Source: Tragulus kanchil (lineage: Eukaryota; Chordata; Mammalia; Artiodactyla; Tragulidae). Taken from it: a stretch of 64,000 nt of DNA. The DNA lies in assembly GCA_022376925.1 (NCBI GenBank), contig JAIOJX010000002.1, positions 41,315,501 to 41,379,500 of the forward strand, given 5' to 3'. Under the pieces are notes generated by a model, which was not told the origin of the DNA, made no database searches, and worked only from the letters and a program-made list of their open reading frames with translations. A program made the position numbers and the translations under genes. This document shows positions 58,296 through 64,000 of the stretch, piece after piece (positions within the stretch are counted from its first letter, which is position 1; each line of letters begins with the position of its first letter).

Positions 58296-60171
58296 AGAAA
58301 TCACCCACACAGCTGCAAATCAGGATGTGGCTGATGGAAACCATCGCTAGCTAAAGCAGGAGCCCCTTCCTTGAGCCCACCCCTCACAACTGCTCTGCGC
58401 CTCCTGACAACCCCCTCGGCTCCCCTGGCCGGAGGTCAGAGTCAGAGAGCTGCAGCCCGCCCGGAGGCCACACAGACGGAGCCCAGAGTGGAGGCTCAAA
58501 TCCTGCCAGCCAGAGCAAACCCCCCCCACCACATTCAAAGGGCTCTTTCTGCTGTTGGCTTTGCCCCTCCTCAGCGCTGCTCTCGGACGACCTGATCCAG
58601 CCGTTTGTGTTCTGCGTGGCTCTCCATCAACACCTGCACTGTCACACGGTCACTGTTCTCTGTGCCGAGTCGGTTAGGACCTCAGGGTGTGGCAGAGCCT
58701 TGCCAGGATCTGGACGGTTGCCTCCTCACAGAAGTGTGGTCTAAAGTCCAGAAAAATGACGACCACGCGCTCAGGCCCCAGAGCTAGCTACACACGTCTC
58801 TTAAAAAAGACCTCTCATCCTTAAATGTCATACGCTTCCTGAAACAAAATTAGCGATCGCTTTGTAATGTCAGGGTTGAGAATAAGACCTTTTTATTAAC
58901 ACTCAAAACCCTGAAGGAGGGTCCAGATGCAACAGCAGATTCCTTGTAAATTACCAAAGGAAAGACGAGGCCTCCAAAAGGGACTCCTTAGAAAGAATTC
59001 CTTCCCAGTCCGATGAAATCCAGCTACATTGAGCAGGTGTTAGTGGAGCGGGAGGAGGGTTCCTGGCCCTCCTCCTCCAGACACAGATGTAAAGAACAGA
59101 CTTTTGGACTCAGTGGGAGAAGGAGGGTGGGGTGATTGGAGAACGTCGTATTGAAGCATGTACCTTACCACATGTAGAATAGGGAACCCGTGTGAGTTTG
59201 ATGCGTGAAGCAGGGCACCCAAGGCCGGTGCTCCGTGACAACCTGGGGGGACGCGTGGGGCGGACCACCCGGGGGAAGGGGACACATGTATACCTGTGGC
59301 CAATTCATACCGATGTATGGCAGACACCATCACAACGTGGTAAAGCAATTATCCTCCAATGAAAACAAATAAATAAAATTTTTAAAAAAGAAATCACCCA
59401 CACAGCTGCAAATCAGGATGTGGCTGATGGAAACCATCGCTAGCTAAAGCAGGAGCCCCTTCCTTGAGCCCACCCCTCACAACTGCTCTGCGCCTCCTGA
59501 CAACCCCCTCGGCTCCCCTGGCCGGAGGTCAGAGTCAGAGAGCTGCAGCCCGCCCGGAGGCCACACAGACGGAGCCCAGAGTGGAGGCTCAAATCCTGCC
59601 AGCCAGAGCAAACCCCCCCCACCACATTCAAAGGGCTCTTTCTGCTGTTGGCTTTGCCCCTCCTCAGCGCTGCTCTCGGACGACCTGATCCAGCCGTTTG
59701 TGTTCTGCGTGGCTCTCCATCAACACCTGCACTGTCACACGGTCACTGTTCTCTGTGCCGAGTCGGTTAGGACCTCAGGGTGTGGCAGAGCCTTGCCAGG
59801 ATCTGGACGGTTGCCTCCTCACAGAAGTGTGGTCTAAAGTCCAGAAAAATGACGACCACGCGCTCAGGCCCCAGAGCTAGCTACACACGTCTCTTAAAAA
59901 AGACCTCTCATCCTTAAATGTCATACGCTTCCTGAAACAAAATTAGCGATCGCTTTGTAATGTCAGGGTTGAGAATAAGACCTTTTTATTAACACTCAAA
60001 ACCCTGAAGGAGGGTCCAGATGCAACAGCAGATTCCTTGTAAATTACCAAAGGAAAGACGAGGCCTCCAAAAGGGACTCCTTAGAAAGAATTCCTTCCCA
60101 GTCCGATGAAATCCAGCTACATTGAGCAGGTGTTAGTGGAGCGGGAGGAGGGTTCCTGGCCCTCCTCCTCC
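57984..60171. repeat. Direct duplication 14 (copies 57984-59078 and 59079-60171)
   Basis: About 1,094 bp repeated without filler; the junction reads 'cctcctcc|agacacagatg'. The second copy differs in its first 200 bp: two bases lost (ggagagggtgg/ggagggtgg), and a run of changes in the G-rich part (58151-58190 against 59245-59281). After that the copies agree. The duplication cuts the retroposon 3' end, so the second copy has only its last part. Confidence 0.95.
59079..59388 (+). mobile_element. Retroposon 3' end, second copy (left part missing)
   Basis: The second copy begins inside the element at 'agacacagatgtaaagaac', because the duplicated unit starts there. The right end and poly(A)-like tail are as in the first copy. 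Confidence 0.65.
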
Positions 60172-62459
60172 CCACGCGGTACAAGCTCAGGCCTGGCTGC
60201 ACAGAGAAGATGCAGAGCCTCCCCCGAGGAGCAGGCCCAGGCCAGGCCCAGGGGAGGCGGCCACCTTCGCCCCGGGAGGCCCCTGGCTCCACACTGTGGG
60301 GGGACTCCTGAGGCAGCCTGGGGCTCACACGCATCTGTGCAACTGGCCTTCCTGCAGCCACGCTGAGGGTTCTCACTCACGCGGGCTTTGGCCGTGGCTA
60401 GGATAGACTCCCAGGGGAGAGGCCACCCACGGAGACCAGTGTAATCAATAGCCTCCCCAGCAGGTGCTGACAGAGCAAGCCCGAGCTGGAGCTGGTGTGG
60501 GCTCCCGGGGAGCCTGCGGAATGCAGCCCCACCTAGGGCTGGCAGAGGCCCCGGACCCCAGCCTCAGGGGCCCCCCCATCTCAGCTGGCTGGGCCCTGGC
60601 TTAGGGCTGCAAGGCCACACCACAGCCCTCATTTCCCCATTTGCTGGAAAAGAGTAAAGGCTTCTTGAGGAGCCAGTCGCTTCCCGCAGTGAGTAGCAAT
60701 AAGACACAAGTTTCGTCCTGAAAGAGCTGGTGGACTGGTGTGGTCAGAAGTGCACATGTGCAAACAGAACGCTGCCGTGAAAGCGCCACTTCCTCTTGTG
60801 AAGTTAAAGGTTTTCCTGAATCGTCATCAACTGCCCCTCCTGGACAGAAGTCATCTGGAAAGGGCTTCACGTGAGAGAGGAAGCATGCCTCTGAAGTCCT
60901 GAAGAAGAGGTCGGAAAGTGGTCCCAGGAAAGACTGGCCTCCGTGCAGACTGCTCCTGGGACCCTCCCTCTCCCCACCTGTCCTCCCTGGAGCTGGGCCC
61001 CAGCTCCAGCACTCGCTGGTGAGCACACCTGCACACCTGCCTACGGGTCCACCCTGCCCGCCTCTCCTGCACAGCGTCCCCCACCTCCCCGCCCTAGGGC
61101 CTGTCCAGACCCGGGACTGAAGCCGGTCCACTGGGAGGCATCACAGCCCTGAGGCTAGATCTGCTCCCGCAACCCCTCACTCCACCAACACTGCCCGCAA
61201 GTGATCAAGGCACATTCCAGCATGAGGAGGGCTACCTGGGCCCTGGAATGGGGCTGGAGCAGCAGGAATTCCACGACAGTAGGACTTCAAGGCAGTTAGA
61301 TTCAAGTACTTATGCAAACTTGTATGAGTTTAGAAAAAAGCAGATCAAGTAATTGGTAATTTATGTAAAGGTAAGAATTTATGAATTCCACAGCAAACAG
61401 GTCCTTCCCGGGCCGCCCATACCCCCAGCTCTCTCACTTACACAGAGAGAAACACTGTGCTGGGGCAGCAGTGCACCACTCCACGTGCTCCAGGTGTAGG
61501 AAATACACTCATAAGTCTCTCATGTGTGTATTTGTACGTTGTGTTTAACGTCTACTGCAAGGACGTCCAGATGCGAGGGGCAAGGCTCTGCTGTTCACCA
61601 GGTCCGGTCTGCACTGATTCGTTGTCTCCCCAGCAACAGAGCCAAGGACCCTGGCCCAGCACCTCCTCACGACACAGATGGGCCATCGGCGCCAGCCACC
61701 ACGCACAGAGCAAATGTGCAGCTACGCTTCCAACCCATGTCTCTCCTCTTGGCAAGAGCCGTTTCCACCCACAAGGCTAGTTTCCGTCCAGGTGGGGTGT
61801 GGGGCTCAGAGCAGCGCCTCCTCCAGGCAGTCCCAGGGCACCACCCAGCCCTCCCAGACCTGGCCAGGCCTCCTCTGACCTCTGCGCCACCCCTCCCTGG
61901 AAACACGCCAGCCTCCTCCGCAAGGGATGTAGCTCAGATCTGTCCCATGGCTCCTTACGTCTGTTTCTCTGCTTTAAGATTTGTCTCACTCCCCCTCCTG
62001 AGCTCCCCCATGGCCCCTGCTCAGCCTCCTCCAACCCACGCTTCCACTTGAGGGGAGCCACGCAGCTCCTACACCTGCCCTCTGTCCCCAGCACCCTCTG
62101 TAAGAACCAACCCCTCCCTGTGCTGAGGGAGGACCTCACACCTGCGCCAGGTGCAGGACTCCCACTGAAGGCCTCCGCCACCTCTCGAGGGAGGACCCTT
62201 CAAACACTGGACATCGGAGTCATCGCTTCACTCTGCTTCACGCCCTCCTCCTCCCACTTGGAGTCACCCTCGCAATTAGCAACACTCTGGGGAGAAGTTT
62301 CAAACATAATTTTAGGGATTAACTCTGCTCTTATTCTAAACTCAAGTCTGCATCTATTTCAGGAAGTGCTCAGTGACTCTAAATTCAAAAGTTTCATGTA
62401 CCTGGAAACGCCTTGAATGTGATCAAGTGTTGAATGTACTTAAGAAATGTTTGTTTAAA
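60172..62459. other. Unique noncoding DNA
   Basis: GC-rich single-copy DNA with an AT-rich stretch 61290-61390. Open frames up to 205 codons (61799-62416, plus) have no recognisable domain. Confidence 0.5.
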
Positions 62460-62530
62460 GATGGATGGGTGAATAAATGATTGGGTGGATGGTGGATGGA
62501 TAGATGGATGGATGGATGGTGGATGATGGG
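62460..62530. repeat. TGGA-type tetranucleotide microsatellite
   Basis: Imperfect ATGG/TGGA units, with a core of four to five perfect GATG repeats at about 62500-62520 and interruptions such as 'gtgaataaatgattggg'. The minus strand translation (HPSIHLSIHHPP) is by-product. Confidence 0.85.
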
Positions 62531-64000
62531 TGCCCGAAAGGAGGGATGGATGGACCCAACACGGAGCACTGCTGGGAAGACCAGCATCTCCTCACTTTGG
62601 GGTACAGTTCCAAGGAGGGAGGTAAGAGATGAGGGGTACGGGGCTGCTCCTGACCCAGGGGCGGGGCATGCTCTCCCTTGAGCTCTCTCGTCATTTCCAG
62701 AGGGCCTGCATATAGAGAGCCGCAGGGGCTTGAGCTGACCGCAACTACATAGAGCAGTCATCCCCATAAATAATAGCACCGTGGTGCCCCAGCCACATGT
62801 CCAGAGCTCGTGGCCGCCATACTGGCACATGTCATTTTCACATGAATCCTACTGGCCATTGTTGACACAAAAGTCACGGTCTGCAGGACCAGAAAAAGTG
62901 AGGAGGCCACTGGCAGCCCCCAAGACCCCAGCCCTGAACAGGGGCTTACCCCCCAGGGCTCTGGCCTCGTTCCTTTTTCCAACATGAGCTGGGAAAGGGA
63001 AGTAGCCTTCATTTGCATGTGTAGTAGGAAACACACGTCTGGTTTCCTTCCAGACTCCCGGCACAGTGCTCCGAGCACGCTTGGAATTTCCTGAGTAATG
63101 CGGGTGTTTCTTCTGTTCACAACAGGGCCCTTCTGAGCAAACCCCAATTCATGTAAATCTGCGGACCCTTGTGGGGCCCTGAGCAGCTTGAGGCTGTGCC
63201 CAGCCAGAAAGATCACATTTGCAGTTGAACAGGCAGAAGTGAGGGGGCCTGGCACCTGAGGTAGGGGACTGGTGACCTGAGCCCCTACCTGGGGGTTCTG
63301 CTCTCGCTCCAGGAGTCGAGGTCAGAACTGAATTGTTCACCCAGCCGGTGTTGGAGAATTGGAGAACTGACCACCACGAGGAAAAATCCTCTCCATTAGA
63401 AAAAGAAAATAATCTTCCATTTCTTCTCTGAATTGAGAGTTCTGGTCACCCAGTGCCTGTGAGGTGCTGCCCTTGGGGGCAAGGTGGGTCTCTGTGTGTG
63501 CACTGGCTGCAGGGAGCTTTGCTACCAGCTGCAAGGGAGGCTCTGTGCTCCTGCAGGGCCAGCGGCTGAAGGTGACCTTTCCTCCAGTCGTGTCCACCCT
63601 GATTAGCTGGGCTTAACTCAGTGGCTGGTGGACTGGGCAGACCAGCATGCTTTCACACAGAGGACTTGTGTTCTGACCTGAGAATTGTGAAAGCTATTTT
63701 CAGTTTGAGAGAGGAGGACATTTAAAATGCTTTTGCCAAAAACATGTAGGTTTATGCCCTCTTTTCTTTAAATACGGGTAGAATGAAATCCAGAAATAAA
63801 CATGGAAATAAAACTAAATGTTTTTCCAGAATCTTCCTTTCTGGATTTCCTCTCAAGGCTGAGCCTCCACTCAGATGAGCTGTGAACTGCTGCTTGAGAA
63901 AACTGGGGCTGCTGCCCACTCCACAGAGGGCCAGACCCACGCCATGGCTCAACCCGCCCGGACGTGCTCTCCTGAGACACACCAGGGTCAGCTCGCAGGA
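62531..64000. other. Unique noncoding DNA
   Basis: Single-copy sequence to the window edge. Moderately AT-rich parts at 63350-63420 and 63660-63840. No gene or clear repeat is recognised. Confidence 0.5.

Noticed and set aside
5790..60171. Reading the duplications as a repeat-based biological system or CRISPR-like array
   Set aside because: There is no common repeat unit, no regular spacers and no shared motif; each pair is different DNA present twice. Assembly overlap explains it more simply.

Overview
This window is nuclear DNA from a ruminant mammal (cattle, sheep, deer and their relatives). The evidence is its dispersed repeats: Bov-tA/BovA SINEs (tRNA-Glu head joined to a BovA body), CHR-type tRNA-Glu SINEs, BovB (RTE) LINE 3' ends, and a ruminant-type L1 ORF2 tail. 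The species cannot be fixed from this. The sequence is visibly GC-rich with AT-richer islands. I found no convincing protein-coding exon, RNA gene, CRISPR array or prokaryotic feature. The long reading frames are what GC-rich noncoding DNA gives by chance, or translated SINE/LINE sequence. It is best read as intergenic or intronic DNA.

The dominant structure is a series of fourteen direct, head-to-tail duplications, each of unrelated single-copy sequence and each about 1.08-1.17 kb long: 5790/6904, 8954/10089, 12183/13351, 16868/17970, 21418/22527, 27192/28322, 29162/30240, 32678/33796, 35521/36644, 37686/38767, 40842/41955, 49207/50295, 53831/54919 and 57984/59079 (start of first/second copy). 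Copies are nearly identical. The differences tend to lie beside the junction, and several junctions hold 4-45 bases of filler. Two sets are chained, so part of the sequence is present three times. A fixed length with unrelated content is best explained as contig ends with about 1.1 kb overlap that were abutted instead of merged, that is, false duplication. If so, about 15.5 kb (24%) is surplus and the real locus is near 48.5 kb. A biological origin cannot be excluded from sequence alone.

Layout: 1-5789 unique DNA with MIR remnants; 5790-19025 four duplications with SINEs between; 19026-21417 unique; 21418-23622 duplication 5; 23623-27191 unique with BovB/BovA pieces; 27192-31310 chained duplications 6 and 7; 31311-32677 unique and CpG-rich; 32678-34903 duplication 8 over an old L1; 34904-39848 a SINE, then chained duplications 9 and 10; 39849-43064 unique DNA and duplication 11; 43065-49206 a retrotransposon nest (old L1 split by a younger L1 with target-site duplication, BovB, Bov-tA), a CHR SINE and another old L1; 49207-51382 duplication 12; 51383-53830 unique with a CpG-rich patch; 53831-55998 duplication 13; 55999-56258 an 18-bp-period minisatellite; 57984-60171 duplication 14 over a retroposon 3' end; 60172-64000 unique with a TGGA-type microsatellite.

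No genes are seen to work together here. The useful content is repeat history, a few AT-rich islands and CpG patches that might be regulatory, and a strong warning about assembly quality.
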